Positions 7,819-18,100 of a DNA stretch of 64,000 bases are shown here, piece after piece (within the stretch, counting starts at the first letter, position 1; each line of letters starts with the position of its first letter). Origin of the DNA: Streptomyces mexicanus. Its GTDB lineage: Bacteria > Actinomycetota > Actinomycetes > Streptomycetales > Streptomycetaceae. The notes beneath the pieces were generated by a model. It searched no databases, was not told where the DNA came from, and worked only from the letters and a program-made list of their open reading frames with translations. Where the stretch lies: positions 2,824,395 through 2,888,394 of the forward strand of contig NZ_LR732544.1 in the NCBI RefSeq assembly GCF_902506575.1. Direction: 5' to 3'. The position numbers and the translations under genes were made by a program.

Positions 7819-8967
7819 ATGTCCGACGACGGCCACGAGCACAACGGGCACCGGCAGGTGCCGAGCAGGCGGCGCTCGCGCTTCCCGGGGATCTCCTCGC
7901 GGGCGTACGAGCACCCGGCCGACCGGTCCGCCCTGGTCGCCCTGCGCCGGCTCAGCGGCTTCGACACGGTCTTCAAGGCCCTCAGCGGTCTGCTGCCCGA
8001 GCGCAGCCTGCGGCTGCTGTTCCTGTCCGACTCCGTGCGCGTCTCCGACCAGCAGTTCGCCCACCTGAACGACATGCTGCGGGACGCCTGCTACATCCTG
8101 GACCTGGAGAAGGTCCCGCCGATGTACGTCAACCAGGACCCGCAGCCCAACGCGATGTGCATCGGCCTGGACGAGCCGATCATCGTGGTCACCACGGGCC
8201 TGGTCGAGCTGCTCGACGAGGAGGAGATGCGGGCGGTCGTCGGCCACGAGGTCGGGCACGCCCTGTCCGGCCACTCGGTGTACCGCACGATCCTGCTGTT
8301 CCTGACCAGCCTGGCCGTCCGGGTGGCCTGGATCCCGCTGGGCAACATCGCGATCATGGCGATCGTCACGGCGCTGCGCGAGTGGTTCCGCAAGTCGGAG
8401 CTGTCGGCCGACCGGGCGGGGCTGCTGGTCGGGCAGGACGTGCAGGCCTCCCTGCGGGGCCTGATGAAGCTGGCCGGCGGCCACCATCTGCACGAGATGA
8501 ACGTCGACGCGTTCCTGAAGCAGGCCGAGGAGTACGAGGAGGCCGGTGACCTGCGCGACTCCGTGCTGAAGATCCTCAACGTGCTGCCGCGCACCCACCC
8601 CTTCGCCACCGTGCGGGCGGCGGAGCTGAAGAAGTGGGCCGCCTCCCGCGACTACCAGCGGATCGTGGACGGCCACTACCCGCGGCGCAGCGAGGACAAG
8701 GACGCCTCGGTCGGCGACTCCTTCCGGGATTCGGCGGCGCACTACGCCAACCACGTGAAAAGCTCCAAGGACCCGCTGATGAAGCTGGTCAGCGACCTGG
8801 CGGGCGGGGCGGGCGACCTCGGCGAGCGGGTCCGGCGCGGTTTCGGCGGCTTCACGGGCACGGGGTCCGCGAAGAACGGCGCGAAGGACGGCCCGAAGGA
8901 CGGCCCGGCGGACGAATCGCCCTCGGACGAGCCGCGCTCGGACGGCTCGCAGTCGGCCGGGGACTGA
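7819..8967 (+). CDS. M48 family membrane zinc metalloprotease
   Basis: A 382-residue protein from the ATG at 7819, which is preceded by GGGGGA. The zinc motif HEVGH is at residues 143-147 and the third ligand is Glu194 in KSELSADRAG, the M48 (Ste24/HtpX-like) arrangement. A hydrophobic stretch (about 155-185) follows the HExxH. In the HtpX/Ste24 family such proteases work at the membrane in quality control. The C-terminus (about 345-382) is disordered, with repeats of KDGP and SDEP. The next gene is convergent and starts 49 bases beyond the stop. Confidence 0.9.
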   Translation: MSDDGHEHNGHRQVPSRRRSRFPGISSRAYEHPADRSALVALRRLSGFDTVFKALSGLLPERSLRLLFLSDSVRVSDQQFAHLNDMLRDACYILDLEKVPPMYVNQDPQPNAMCIGLDEPIIVVTTGLVELLDEEEMRAVVGHEVGHALSGHSVYRTILLFLTSLAVRVAWIPLGNIAIMAIVTALREWFRKSELSADRAGLLVGQDVQASLRGLMKLAGGHHLHEMNVDAFLKQAEEYEEAGDLRDSVLKILNVLPRTHPFATVRAAELKKWAASRDYQRIVDGHYPRRSEDKDASVGDSFRDSAAHYANHVKSSKDPLMKLVSDLAGGAGDLGERVRRGFGGFTGTGSAKNGAKDGPKDGPADESPSDEPRSDGSQSAGD

Positions 8968-9015
8968 GGAGGAAGACCGGTCGGCGCGTGCGTCGTGGGC
9001 CGGACGGTGGCGGGC

Positions 9016-10086
9016 TCACACCTGGGGCTGCGCCGCCGGGGAGAGGGTGCCGCACAGGGGCGTGGCGCCGCCCTGGGCGTAGGGGTTCGTGGCGGCCGGG
9101 CCGCCACCCTTGGCGGTCTGTCCGGCCAGGACCGGGTCGAAGTGGGCCGTGGCGTCCTCCGCGCAGGACAGCGGGCCGGCCTGGACGGTGGAGGCCACGA
9201 GCTGGACCTGGTGCCGGCGCAGGTCGTCGCGGTCGAAGCGGAATCGCAGCTCCCGCCGGACGGTGAACAGCGAGGCCGGCGCGTGGGCGGCGGACCCGGC
9301 CTGCCTGAGGGCATAGACGAAGGTGACGTCCGCGGAGACCTCCAGGGCCGCGGCGTCGTCCTCGCGCACCTGCAGGGCGCCCTGTGCGCGAACCTGCGGG
9401 TCGGCCAGCCGGGCGCGGTCGGGGGCGAAGTGGACGAGCCAGCCGGTGAGCGCGTGCCGGCCGTCGGCGGCCGGATGCCCGGCGCTCTGGTCGAACTGCT
9501 GCAGCTGGTCCGTGTCGAGCAGGGAGCGCACGCCGTCGTACCGGCCCGCGATGAGCACCGCCGGGTCGAGGGAGGAGGCGACGAGGTACTCCCTGGCGTA
9601 GCTCAGGGCGGCGACGACCTGGCTGTCGGAGAAGTACGCGCCGGCCCGGTGGGTGGGCAGCGCGATGCCCTCGGCTCCGGCGAGGTACCGCTTGGCCGGG
9701 CTGTGCGCGTACAACTGCGCGGGGTCGGCGGCGCCGGGCACCTTGCCCTGCGGGGCGAGCGGGATGACGGTCGTCGTGAGCGGGGCGGCGGGCCGCTGGG
9801 CCTGCGGGGCGCGGTACGGGCTGCGTACGCCCAGGTAGACCGCGGTGACGAAGGCGAGGGCGATCAGCAGGAAGAGGACGAGGGCCTGGCGGGGCAGCCC
9901 GCGGCGCAGGGCGGGGCGGCGGCGCACCGCGGGGGTGTGGTCGGTCATCCGCTCCCGCGCGGAGTACTCCTGAAGGCGGGCAGCACGCACGAACGACTCG
10001 TCGAACACGACGGATCGGTATTCGTCCTCCGCGCCTGACGGGGTGCCCTCGGGAGTCCCTTCAGGCGGCTCTCCGGGCCCGCCCAT
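9016..10086 (-). CDS. Single-pass membrane protein with SVVFDESFVRAA motif
   Basis: About 356 residues if started at the ATG at 10084-10086 (MGGPGEPPEG). The frame is open further upstream to 10203, but that part looks non-coding. A short cytoplasmic region holds the motif YRSVVFDESFVRAARLQEY; a transmembrane helix (ALVLFLLIALAFVTAVYLGV) follows, then a ~250-residue outside domain rich in Arg/Asp/Ala with two Cys near the end (SCAED and PLCGT) that could form a disulfide. The same VVFDExFVRAA motif occurs in the next gene upstream. By position these would match S. coelicolor SCO2583 and SCO2584; I recall SCO2584 being reported as an Mre-complex partner, which I cannot verify here. Confidence 0.7.
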   Translation of the reverse strand: MGGPGEPPEGTPEGTPSGAEDEYRSVVFDESFVRAARLQEYSARERMTDHTPAVRRRPALRRGLPRQALVLFLLIALAFVTAVYLGVRSPYRAPQAQRPAAPLTTTVIPLAPQGKVPGAADPAQLYAHSPAKRYLAGAEGIALPTHRAGAYFSDSQVVAALSYAREYLVASSLDPAVLIAGRYDGVRSLLDTDQLQQFDQSAGHPAADGRHALTGWLVHFAPDRARLADPQVRAQGALQVREDDAAALEVSADVTFVYALRQAGSAAHAPASLFTVRRELRFRFDRDDLRRHQVQLVASTVQAGPLSCAEDATAHFDPVLAGQTAKGGGPAATNPYAQGGATPLCGTLSPAAQPQV

Positions 10087-10228
10087 ATATTCAGGGTAGG
10101 TCTCCGCAAGCGCTGGTAAACGCACAGGTGCGCGACAAGTACGCACAGCGTTCCACCGGGCCTCGGGCTCCCGGCCTGCGTCCGGGGTGCGCCGGGGCTG
10201 CACGCGCAGGGGCGCGAGGCGCTTGGGC

Positions 10229-10804
10229 TCAGGGCGTGCGCGGGACCGCCGAGACGAGCGGCGGCGAGGAGTCGGCCGACGCGGAGGGCGCGGCGCTGCC
10301 CTGCCCCAGGCCGGTGGAGGCGGGCGGCGGAGCCTGGTCCCGGCTGCCGGAGGACCCGCTGCCCCGGTAGACCGCCGCGAAGGCCAGGGCGACCATGCCG
10401 ATGCCCATCACGAGGGCGAGCACCCAGGCGACCGGGCGGTGCCAGCGCACCTGTCTGCCGAAGGGGCCGATGCCGCCGGAGCGGCCGTCCAGGAAGTCGG
10501 GGTCGTCCAGGTCGTCGAGGTCGCCGTCGTGGCCGAAGCCCGGCCGGTCGGGGCCGTAGCCGTCCTCGTAGCGCTCGCCTCGCGCGTGGGCGCGGCGGCG
10601 GGCCTCGGCCTCGGAGGCCTCGGCTCTGGCCTGGGCGGCGGCCAGGAGGCGTTCCACGGCGCTCGGCTCGTGGATCACGGCCGCCCGTACGAATGCCTCG
10701 TCGAAGACCACGGAGGCGAACTCTTCGTCCGACACCCCGCGGTCGTGGTCGTCGTCGGGCTCCCAGCCGTCAGGGAACGGCGTGCCCCCCACGTCCTCCG
10801 GCAC
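10229..10804 (-). CDS. Single-pass membrane protein with ASVVFDEAFVRAA motif
   Basis: About 191 residues from a GTG at 10802-10804 (VPEDVGGTPFPDG); the frame can also start at a TTG at 10831. An acidic N-terminal part carries ASVVFDEAFVRAA, then a charged helix (VERLLAAAQARAEASEAEARRRA) that may be a coiled coil, an Asp/Gly-rich linker, a transmembrane helix (VAWVLALVMGIGMVALAFAAVY), and a short Ser/Pro/Ala-rich outside tail. The motif shared with its neighbour (9016-10086) implies a common cytoplasmic binding partner. Not recognised as an enzyme. Confidence 0.7.
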   Translation of the reverse strand: MPEDVGGTPFPDGWEPDDDHDRGVSDEEFASVVFDEAFVRAAVIHEPSAVERLLAAAQARAEASEAEARRRAHARGERYEDGYGPDRPGFGHDGDLDDLDDPDFLDGRSGGIGPFGRQVRWHRPVAWVLALVMGIGMVALAFAAVYRGSGSSGSRDQAPPPASTGLGQGSAAPSASADSSPPLVSAVPRTP

Positions 10805-10915
10805 GCCTCCAGAGTAGACCTGGGGGGTCAATTTGGGCAGACGGTATGGAAATTCATCCGCCAGGTGAGACGCCGGTGCGCCGGGCGTGCGGCCGGCGCC
10901 GCGGCGGGCTCGCCG

Positions 10916-12202
10916 TCAGCGCCGGATGTGGCCGTCGCCGGTGACGATGTACTTCGTGCTGGTCAGCTCCGGCAGGCCCATCGGGCCACGGGCGTGCAGC
11001 TTCTGCGTGGAGATGCCGATCTCCGCGCCGAAGCCGAACTGGCCGCCGTCGGTGAAGCGGGTGGAGGCGTTCACGGCGACGGTGGTGGAGTCCACCAGTC
11101 GGGTGAAACGGCGGGCGGCCTGCTGCGAGGAGGTGACGATCGCCTCGGTGTGCCCGGAGGACCACAGCCGGATGTGGGCGACGGCCTTGTCCAGCGAGTC
11201 CACGACGGCGGCGGCGATGTCGTAGGACAGGTACTCGGTGTCCCAGTCGTCGGGGGTGGCCTCCACGACCGTGGCCCGGGAGTCCTTCGCGTAGGCCATC
11301 ACCCGTTCGTCGGCGTGCACGGTGACCCCGGCGTCGGCGAGCGCGTCCAGGGCGCGCGGCAGGAAGTCGGCGGCGATGTCCTGGTGGACCAGGAGGGTCT
11401 CGGCGGCGTTGCAGACGCTGGGGCGCTGCGCCTTGGAGTTGATCAGGATGTCGACGGCCATGTCGAGGTCGGCGTGCGCGTCGACGTAGACGTGGCAGTT
11501 GCCGGTGCCGGTCTCGATCACGGGCACGGTGGACTCGTTGACGACGGTCCGGATCAGCGAGGCGCCGCCGCGCGGGATGAGCACGTCGACCAGGCCGCGG
11601 GCGCGCATCAGCTCGTGCACGCTCTCACGGCTCTCGCCGGGCACCAGTTGCACCGCGTCGGCGGGCAGCCCGGCCCCGCCGACCGCGTCGCGGATCACCC
11701 GGACCAGGGCGGTGTTCGACTCGTAGGCGGAGGCGGAGCCGCGCAGCAGCACCGCGTTGCCGGACTTCAGGCACAGGGCGGCGGCGTCCACGGTGACGTT
11801 GGGCCGGGCCTCGTAGATGATGCCGACCACGCCGAGCGGGACGCGGACCTGGCGCAGGTCCAGGCCGTTGGGCAGGGTGGAGCCGCGGACCACCTCGCCG
11901 ACCGGGTCGGGCAGCGCGACCACGTGGCGCACGTCGGCGGCGATGGCACGCACCCGCTCCGGGGTGAGGGTGAGCCGGTCGACGATGGCATCGCTGGTGC
12001 CGGCCGCGCGGGCCTTGGCGACGTCCTTGGCGTTGGCCTCGACGATCTCGCCGGTACGGACCTCCAGGGCGTCCGCGATGGCGAGCAGCGCGTCGTCCTT
12101 CTCCGCGCGCGGCAGCGGCGCGAGGTCGGCGGCAGCGGCCTTGGCCCGGTAGGCGGCCTGGGCGACCGGGGACATCGAGTCGTACGGCGAGAGCGTGGTC
12201 AT
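10916..12202 (-). CDS. proA: Gamma-glutamyl phosphate reductase
   Basis: A 428-residue protein from the ATG at 12200-12202 ([21 protein letters not shown]). It has the ProA signature around the catalytic cysteine, [15 protein letters not shown], and conserved NAD(P)-site segments ([28 protein letters not shown]). It reduces gamma-glutamyl phosphate to glutamate semialdehyde in proline synthesis. The open frame continues far upstream to 12574, but that part has no ProA similarity and includes a tandem repeat. No good ribosome site is visible before the ATG, so the message may be leaderless or the start could be slightly different. proB lies about 1.2 kb upstream, with one unknown gene between. 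Confidence 0.95.
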   Translation of the reverse strand: MTTLSPYDSMSPVAQAAYRAKAAAADLAPLPRAEKDDALLAIADALEVRTGEIVEANAKDVAKARAAGTSDAIVDRLTLTPERVRAIAADVRHVVALPDPVGEVVRGSTLPNGLDLRQVRVPLGVVGIIYEARPNVTVDAAALCLKSGNAVLLRGSASAYESNTALVRVIRDAVGGAGLPADAVQLVPGESRESVHELMRARGLVDVLIPRGGASLIRTVVNESTVPVIETGTGNCHVYVDAHADLDMAVDILINSKAQRPSVCNAAETLLVHQDIAADFLPRALDALADAGVTVHADERVMAYAKDSRATVVEATPDDWDTEYLSYDIAAAVVDSLDKAVAHIRLWSSGHTEAIVTSSQQAARRFTRLVDSTTVAVNASTRFTDGGQFGFGAEIGISTQKLHARGPMGLPELTSTKYIVTGDGHIRR

Positions 12203-12678
12203 GGGGGAAGCGTAGTGCGCTGCGCGGGCGTCTTCAGCGGGTGTTCCACAGCGCGAGACACCACGAGGCGGGTCAAAACACCCCGGGCCGCGGCGGGACC
12301 CGCCGCGGGCCGGTGCGGCGGTGAGGCAGGCGGGCGCGACCGGGGCCGGGCATCCGTGCCCGGGCGCGCGCAGGCCGCATCGCCGACCCGGACACCACCG
12401 GCCGCATGCGCCGGCCCGGACACCACAGGCCGCATGCGCCGGTCCGGACACCACGAGCGGCATGGGCCGACCCGTACGGCCGTGAGCCGCGTGCGCCGAC
12501 CCGTACGGCCGTGAGCCGCGCAGCCGCGCCCGGACCACGGGCCCCCGTCGCCGCCCCGAACGCCCTCCAGCCACGCCCCGGCCCCCTCCGCCACGGCCTG
12601 CGGCCGACGTGCGGACGGCCGGCCCCGGTCAGCAAGCCGGCACCGGTCAGCGGACCCCGGTTGGAAGGCAGACCCCGA
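12203..12678. other. Non-coding gap between proA and the next gene, mostly degenerate repeats
   Basis: A 476-base stretch with no convincing gene. The open frames here are only shadows. It contains the 28-bp degenerate tandem repeat listed separately, plus a Pro/Arg-coded looking GC-rich tail. The region just above 12202 should hold the proA promoter. Confidence 0.6.
12363..12520. repeat. Degenerate 28-bp tandem repeat
   Basis: At least four consecutive units of 28-29 bases (12391-12418, 12419-12446, 12447-12474, 12475-12503), with partial units on both sides, share the pattern GACACCAC..GCCGCATGCGCCGACCCG, later drifting to TACGGCCGTGAGCCGCG. The units are directly adjacent with no unique spacers, so it is a minisatellite, not a CRISPR. 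It lies upstream of proA. Confidence 0.8.
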
Positions 12679-13212
12679 TCAGAAGGGATGGACCCCGACC
12701 GGTGTGGCGGGCGGCGGGCCGCAGCCCTCGGCGAGCCGCTGGGGGGAGGGGTCGCGGGCGACGACCTCCCGGCCGGCGATCTCCCCGGGCGGCAGCTGGG
12801 CGCCGCGCCGGGGCTCGCCCCACAGGCGCAGCGCGACGGCGGCCGCGTCGTGCAGGTCGCGGGCCTCCTCCCAGTAGCGGATCTCCGCGTGGTCGTCGGC
12901 GTAGCGGCTGGTCAGCAGGAAGGGGTGGTCGTGGGCGAGCTGTTCCAGGCCGCGCCGTACCTCCTCCAGCGGGGTGCGGGTGCCGCAGACCCGCAGGGTG
13001 ATGTGCCACAGCCGGGGCAGCTCGGCGCGGGTCTCCGGCGCGTCGGACGCCTCGGGCGCCTCGCTGGTCCCCCGCGCCCCTTCGGCCGCGTGTTCCCTGG
13101 CGTAGCGCTCCCCGGCGGCCACGCTGGTCAGGGCGCGCTCCTCGCCGGCCGCACGGGACGCGGACCCGCCGGTACCACCGCGGGACGCCGCCCCCGGGCG
13201 TACTCGTCTCAC
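12679..13212 (-). CDS. Conserved hypothetical protein (177 residues)
   Basis: The GTG start at 13210-13212 has AAGGAGG seven bases upstream. The N-terminal ~65 residues are disordered (Gly/Ala/Glu-rich). The folded part (about 66-150) begins LPRLWHITLRVCGTRTPLEEVRRGLEQLAHDHPFLLTSRYADDHAEIRYWEEARDLHDAA..., a pattern of alternating strand and helix like a small ferredoxin-fold domain. There is no signal peptide. It lies between proA and proB, on the same strand, and would correspond to S. coelicolor SCO2586 by position. I do not recognise a function. Confidence 0.75.
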   Translation of the reverse strand: MRRVRPGAASRGGTGGSASRAAGEERALTSVAAGERYAREHAAEGARGTSEAPEASDAPETRAELPRLWHITLRVCGTRTPLEEVRRGLEQLAHDHPFLLTSRYADDHAEIRYWEEARDLHDAAAVALRLWGEPRRGAQLPPGEIAGREVVARDPSPQRLAEGCGPPPATPVGVHPF

Positions 13213-13374
13213 GACGGCCTCCTTCTCCCAGTGCGTGACCCGGCGCGGCGCGCACCGGGTGCTCGTGCGGACTGTGTCCCTGGGACAAAGTGCAGCAGGC
13301 CGCGCGGCTCCGTGGGGCGGTTTTGCGGAACGTCCCCCACCTTCAGGCGCCGGGCCGCGGGACGTTTCGACCCA

Positions 13375-14550
13375 TTACGGCTCCAGAAGCACCAGGTCGT
13401 CCCTGTGTACGACCTCGCGTTCGTACGCCGGTCCCAGTTCGCGGGCCAGTTCCCGGGTGGAGCGGCCGATCAGCCGGGGGATCTCCGTGGCGTCGAAGTT
13501 GACGAGTCCGCGGGCCACCGCGCGGCCCGACCCGTCGCGCAGCTCGACCGGGTCGCCGGCGGTGAAGGCGCCCTCGACGGCGGCGATGCCCGCCGGGAGC
13601 AGCGACTTGCGGCGCTCGACGACCGCGCGGACCGCCCCGTCGTCGAGAGTGAGCGAGCCCTGCGGGGTGGAGGCGTGCTGCAGCCACAGCAGCCGGTCGG
13701 CGGAGCGCTTGCCGGTGGGGTGGAAGTAGGTGCCGGTGTCCTTGCCCGCGAGGGCGTCGGCGGCGTGGACCGCGCTGGTGAGCACCACGGGGATGCCGGC
13801 GGCGGCCGCGATCCGGGCGGCCTCGACCTTGGTGACCATGCCGCCGGTGCCCACACCGGCCTTGCCCGCGCTGCCGATCTCGACGCCCTCCAGGTCGGCC
13901 GGTGAGCGCACGTCGGTTATCCGGGAGGTGCCGGGCTTGCTGGGGTCGCCGTCGTAGACGCCGTCGACGTCGGACAGCAGCACCAGCAGGTCGGCGTGGA
14001 CGAGGTGGGCGACGAGCGCGGCGAGGCGGTCGTTGTCGCCGAAGCGGATCTCGTCGGTGGCGACGGTGTCGTTCTCGTTGACGACCGGCAGGGCGCCCAT
14101 CGCCAGGAGCTTGTCCAGGGTGCGCGAGGCGTTGCGGTGGTGGGCGCGGCGGCTGGTGTCCTCGCCGGTCAGCAGGATCTGGCCGACGCGGATGCCGTAG
14201 CGGGCGAAGGAGGCGGTGTAGCGGGCCACGAGCAGGCCCTGGCCGACGCTGGCGGCGGCCTGCTGGCGGGCCAGGTCCCGCGGGCGGCGGCGCAGGCCCA
14301 GCGGGGCGAGCCCGGCGGCGATGGCGCCGGAGGAGACCAGCACGATCTCCCGCTCCCCCTTGCTGCGGCTCTTGGCGAGGACGTCGACGAGGGCGTCCAC
14401 GCGGTCGGCGTCCAGGCCGCCGGCCGCGGTGGTCAGGGACGAGGAGCCCACTTTGACGACGATCCTGCGGGCCTCGCGCACGGCCTGCCTTGCCCCTGCC
14501 ACCTTGCCGCCCGTCTCCTCACGCCGCTGCTGCTGCACACCCGTGTCCAC
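13375..14550 (-). CDS. proB: Glutamate 5-kinase
   Basis: A 391-residue reading with the amino-acid kinase core (RRIVVKVGSSSL, VLVSSGAIAAG, NENDTV, GTGGMVTKVEAA) and a C-terminal PUA domain (about 300-385, ending YEREVVHRDDLVLLE). It phosphorylates glutamate, the first step of proline synthesis, feeding ProA. Two GTG starts are possible: at 14550 (MDTGVQQQ) and at 14505 (VAGARQAVREARR), the latter giving a more usual N-terminus. The nearest neighbour, obg in typical Streptomyces layouts, is displaced here by the 15-35 kb accessory stretch. Confidence 0.95.
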   Translation of the reverse strand: MDTGVQQQRREETGGKVAGARQAVREARRIVVKVGSSSLTTAAGGLDADRVDALVDVLAKSRSKGEREIVLVSSGAIAAGLAPLGLRRRPRDLARQQAAASVGQGLLVARYTASFARYGIRVGQILLTGEDTSRRAHHRNASRTLDKLLAMGALPVVNENDTVATDEIRFGDNDRLAALVAHLVHADLLVLLSDVDGVYDGDPSKPGTSRITDVRSPADLEGVEIGSAGKAGVGTGGMVTKVEAARIAAAAGIPVVLTSAVHAADALAGKDTGTYFHPTGKRSADRLLWLQHASTPQGSLTLDDGAVRAVVERRKSLLPAGIAAVEGAFTAGDPVELRDGSGRAVARGLVNFDATEIPRLIGRSTRELARELGPAYEREVVHRDDLVLLEP

Positions 14551-14765
14551 GTGCCGAATCTACGCGAAGCGGGTCGGTGACCGCGCGGGAGTTCCAGTAC
14601 GCGGACCGGGACGGAGCGGCGCCCGGCGCCGGTCGGGCCGTGGATCCGGTACGGCGGCGCGGGGCCGGAGCCTGGGGCCCGGCCACCGCCCGGAGGCCCG
14701 GACGCCCGGAGGCGGCGCACACCCGGATCACGGGCGTGCGCCGCCTCGTCGTGCGGTGCGGCCCG

Positions 14766-15158
14766 CTATGCGAGGACCGGCCACAGGTAGATCATCGCGA
14801 TGATGCAGCCGGTGGCCGAGAACGTCACCCAGTACAGGCTCACCGTGTTGAACGGGACCTTCTCCCAGGGCTTCTGCCGCTGCTCGACGATGTCGGCCAT
14901 CACCCGTTTGCGCACCGGCACCAGCATGATGACGAACATGAGCAGGACGCAGCTGTACAAGTACAGCGTGTGGGGCAGGGAGTAGCCCCTCAGCACGGCC
15001 GTGGGCACGAGGAAGACCAGGCCGACGAACGGCGCGACCGAGACGCGTAGTTTCGCCCCGGGGGTCGGCATGCACCAGCGCATCGCCACCAGGTGGACGA
15101 GGGTGACGACGGCGGCGACGAGGACCCAGCCTGCTGTGGTGACATGGTCGCTCACCAT
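14766..15158 (-). CDS. Small four-helix membrane protein overlapping the ALF-repeat gene
   Basis: A 130-residue protein with four hydrophobic helices: WVLVAAVVTLVHLVAMRW, VAPFVGLVFLVPTAVLRG, TLYLYSCVLLMFVIMLVPV and TVSLYWVTFSATGCIIAMIYLW. A short positively charged loop (RKRVMADIVEQRQK) lies in the middle. Its ATG (15156-15158) overlaps the TGA of the upstream giant ALF-repeat gene (stop at 15152-15154), so the two are translationally coupled. Such coupling suggests a functional partner: an immunity protein, an export helper or a membrane anchor for the secreted protein. No family name is recognised. Confidence 0.7.
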   Translation of the reverse strand: MVSDHVTTAGWVLVAAVVTLVHLVAMRWCMPTPGAKLRVSVAPFVGLVFLVPTAVLRGYSLPHTLYLYSCVLLMFVIMLVPVRKRVMADIVEQRQKPWEKVPFNTVSLYWVTFSATGCIIAMIYLWPVLA

Positions 15159-18100
15159 GGCGTCAGATCATGCCAGGTGTCGCTGATGGCATCACCCACG
15201 GCCTTGCCGCCGGCAACGATGGCGCCGGTGGCCGGCGACAGGGCCGCCGTACCGACGCGCTGGATCTGGGCGCCGACGGACAGGGCGCCGTGTTCGAGCG
15301 GTCCGAGGGCATCGCCGATCACCCCGCCGAACTTGCCCCACGGAAGGCCGGTGGTGAAGACACCGACAGCCACACCGAACGCCGAGGTCAGGCAGTCCGA
15401 GGAGAACGGCCCCTCGGCGAACCCGTAGATGACCGTGCTGGCCACACCGGTGATCAGGGACACCCCACCGAAGAACCCGTACAGGGCCTCACCGGCCGGC
15501 GGCGGGACCAGCAGCGAGAGAGCTGCGGCGTAGCCGGTGTAAGTGGAGATGGTGCCGAGTGTGTCGGCGGCACCCTTCCAGTCATCGGCCGTACCGCCCA
15601 GGAACTTGTACGGTTCCTTCGCCCCGTCGTTGTCGGAGTTGTCCGCCGGGTCGACGCCGTTCTGCTTGGCCTTCGCGGCCGCTTCCGCGGCCGCCTTGGC
15701 CGCCGCGATCTGCTCCTGCCTACGTTTGGTGGCGAGGATCTGCCTCGCCTCGGACGCGGCCTTCGCCGCCGCGGTGGCGTCCTTGCCGGCCTGGAGTGCG
15801 GAGGCGGCGGCCGCGTTGGCGGAAGCCTGGGCGTTGTTGGCGGAGATGGTCGCCGCGGCCGCGGCGGCGGTCGCCTGGTTGGCCGAGTAGTTGGCACGCC
15901 GCGAGGCGCTCCGGGCGGCCAGCGCCGCGCTTTTCGCCTTGTCGGCGGATGCCTGGGCCTCGGCCGCGGACTTCTCCGCGGCGTCCGCGTGGGCCTCCGC
16001 CTGCTGCTTGTACGTCTGCGCTTTGGCGGCGGATTCCGTTGCGGCGGTGGCCCACTTCTGCGCCTCGTCCGACGCCTTGCGCGCCTCCGCCGCGACCTTC
16101 TGGGCGTAGGCAGCGTTCGTCGTCGCGTCCTGCGCCAGCTTCGCGGCGTGCGCGAGCATGGCCTGCATGGCCGCGATGTGGGACGCGGAGTCCGCGTCGA
16201 GTTGCAGCGTCCGCGGATAGACGGTGGTGACGAAGTTGCGGCGCATCCAGCTCGGGCCCTCGAGCGCCACGGTCGCCATCATCTTGGTGTACGGGCCCGC
16301 GGAGTCGACGGCCGAGAAGACGGCCACGTTGTCGTCCTCGGCCTGCGCTGGCGCGTACTTGACGGTGAAGAACTCGTGCACCGCCTTCGCCGAGCCGTCA
16401 TTGAGCGCATCGTTCGCCGCCTGTCTGACCGCCTTGCCGGGATTGCCCGCCAGGATCCTGAAGATCGCCGCGGTCTGGTCCTCCCTGGCCGCGTCGATCG
16501 CACCGGTGGTGAGGAAGGCAGCGGGCGCGGCGTCGTCCGCGGACTCCAGGGCCGCCTGTGCCGCGGCCGCCACATCGGGTGTGGAGACCGTGCTGAGGAA
16601 CAGGACGGTCTCGCGGTCGTCCTGCTTCTGCGCGATAACCCGGTCAGTGTCGATCCAGGTCAGGATGGCCTCGTCACCGGCGGCGAGCGCGAATGCCGCG
16701 GCCTCGCGGGTCCAGGTGCCGTGCGACGACAACAGGGCGAGGCATGCCTTGCGGCCGTGGTCCACGGCGCTCGGGTGGTCGCCGTCCTTGAACGCCTTCT
16801 CGGCCGCCGCGATCAGGTCCAGCGTGGCCGAGTCCGTGGCCTGCTGCTGGGTCAGCTGGTTGCGGGCCGCCTCAGTGTCCTGCCTCTCCAGCTCGGCGAG
16901 CGCGGCGGCGTCGGCCTTGCCCTGCTCGGTGTACTCGTCGAGCCTGGCCTGCTCCGCGTCGCGGGCCTTCTGCTCCACCTCCTGCGCGTCCAGGACGGCC
17001 TTGACCGCGGCATCGGCCGCCGCTTGGGCGTCGTTGGTGTACGCGGTGGACTTGTTGGCGAAGTCCAGGGCCTGGCCCGCGTACTTGACCGCCTCGTCGG
17101 CCGCGGCAGCCGCCTTCTCCGCATGGTCGGCCGCGGAGTTGGCCGCGTCGCGGGCGGCTGCGGCCGCGGTCGCCGCGGTGTCGGCCAGGGACTGTGCGGA
17201 GGAGGCGGCCCTGGTGGCGCGTGCGGCCTGGGCGTCGGCCTCGGCGGCGGCGGCGCGGGCTGCGGCGGCCTCGGAGGTGGCGGCGCCGGCCGCGGAGGCG
17301 GCGGTGGCCGCGGCGTTCGCGGCGGCGGCCGAGTCGCGGGCGGCGGCAGCGGCCGAGTTGCCCGCCGCGACCGACTGGGCGGAGGCGATCTTGGCGGCGT
17401 CGGCGGCCTTGGCGGCGGTACGCGCCCTGGCCGCGGCGGTGCGGGCGGCGATCGCAGCGTCCTTGGCGGCCGCCGTCTTGGACGCGTCCTTGGAGGCGGC
17501 CATGGCCGCCTGGTAGGCGGCGGAGGCGGCGTGCGCGGCCGTGGCGGCGGCGGACGTCGCCGCGTGCGCGGCCCAGGCGGCCTTGCGGGCGGCGGTCTGG
17601 GCGGCGTAGGAGGCGGAGATGGCGATGGACGCGGCGTTGGCCGCACCCTTGGCGGCGCTCGCGGCCTTGCGGGCGGCGGCGGCGGACTTGGCGACGTCCT
17701 CCTTGGCGGCCTGCGCCTCGTCGGCGGCCTCCAGCGCAGCCTTCTTGGCCTCGGCGGCGGCGGTCTTCGCCTTGTCGGACTCCTCCTTCGCCTTCTCCGT
17801 CGACAACTGGGCTCGCTTGGACTGCCGTTCCGTGACGGCGACGAGCTGCTCGATGGAGGCGGCCTCGTCGTCCCGGGCACGGGCGATGTTCTGCCCGATC
17901 TCCAGGAACCAGCGGATGGCGTCGGGGCCGCCGTCGTCCAGGGCGCGCTGTGCGTACGTACTGAGCTCGGGCCCGGCACCGTTGAGGATCTTGAAGACCT
18001 CGGCGGTCTCGTCCTCCAGACGCGCGGAGAACTGGGTGTCGGTGATGAACTTCAGCAGCGCGTCGCCGGAACCGTCGTCAAGGGCGGCCTGCGCGGCGGA

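Noticed and set aside
12363-12520. CRISPR-like array
   Set aside because: Units are adjacent, degenerate and lack unique spacers; no cas genes.
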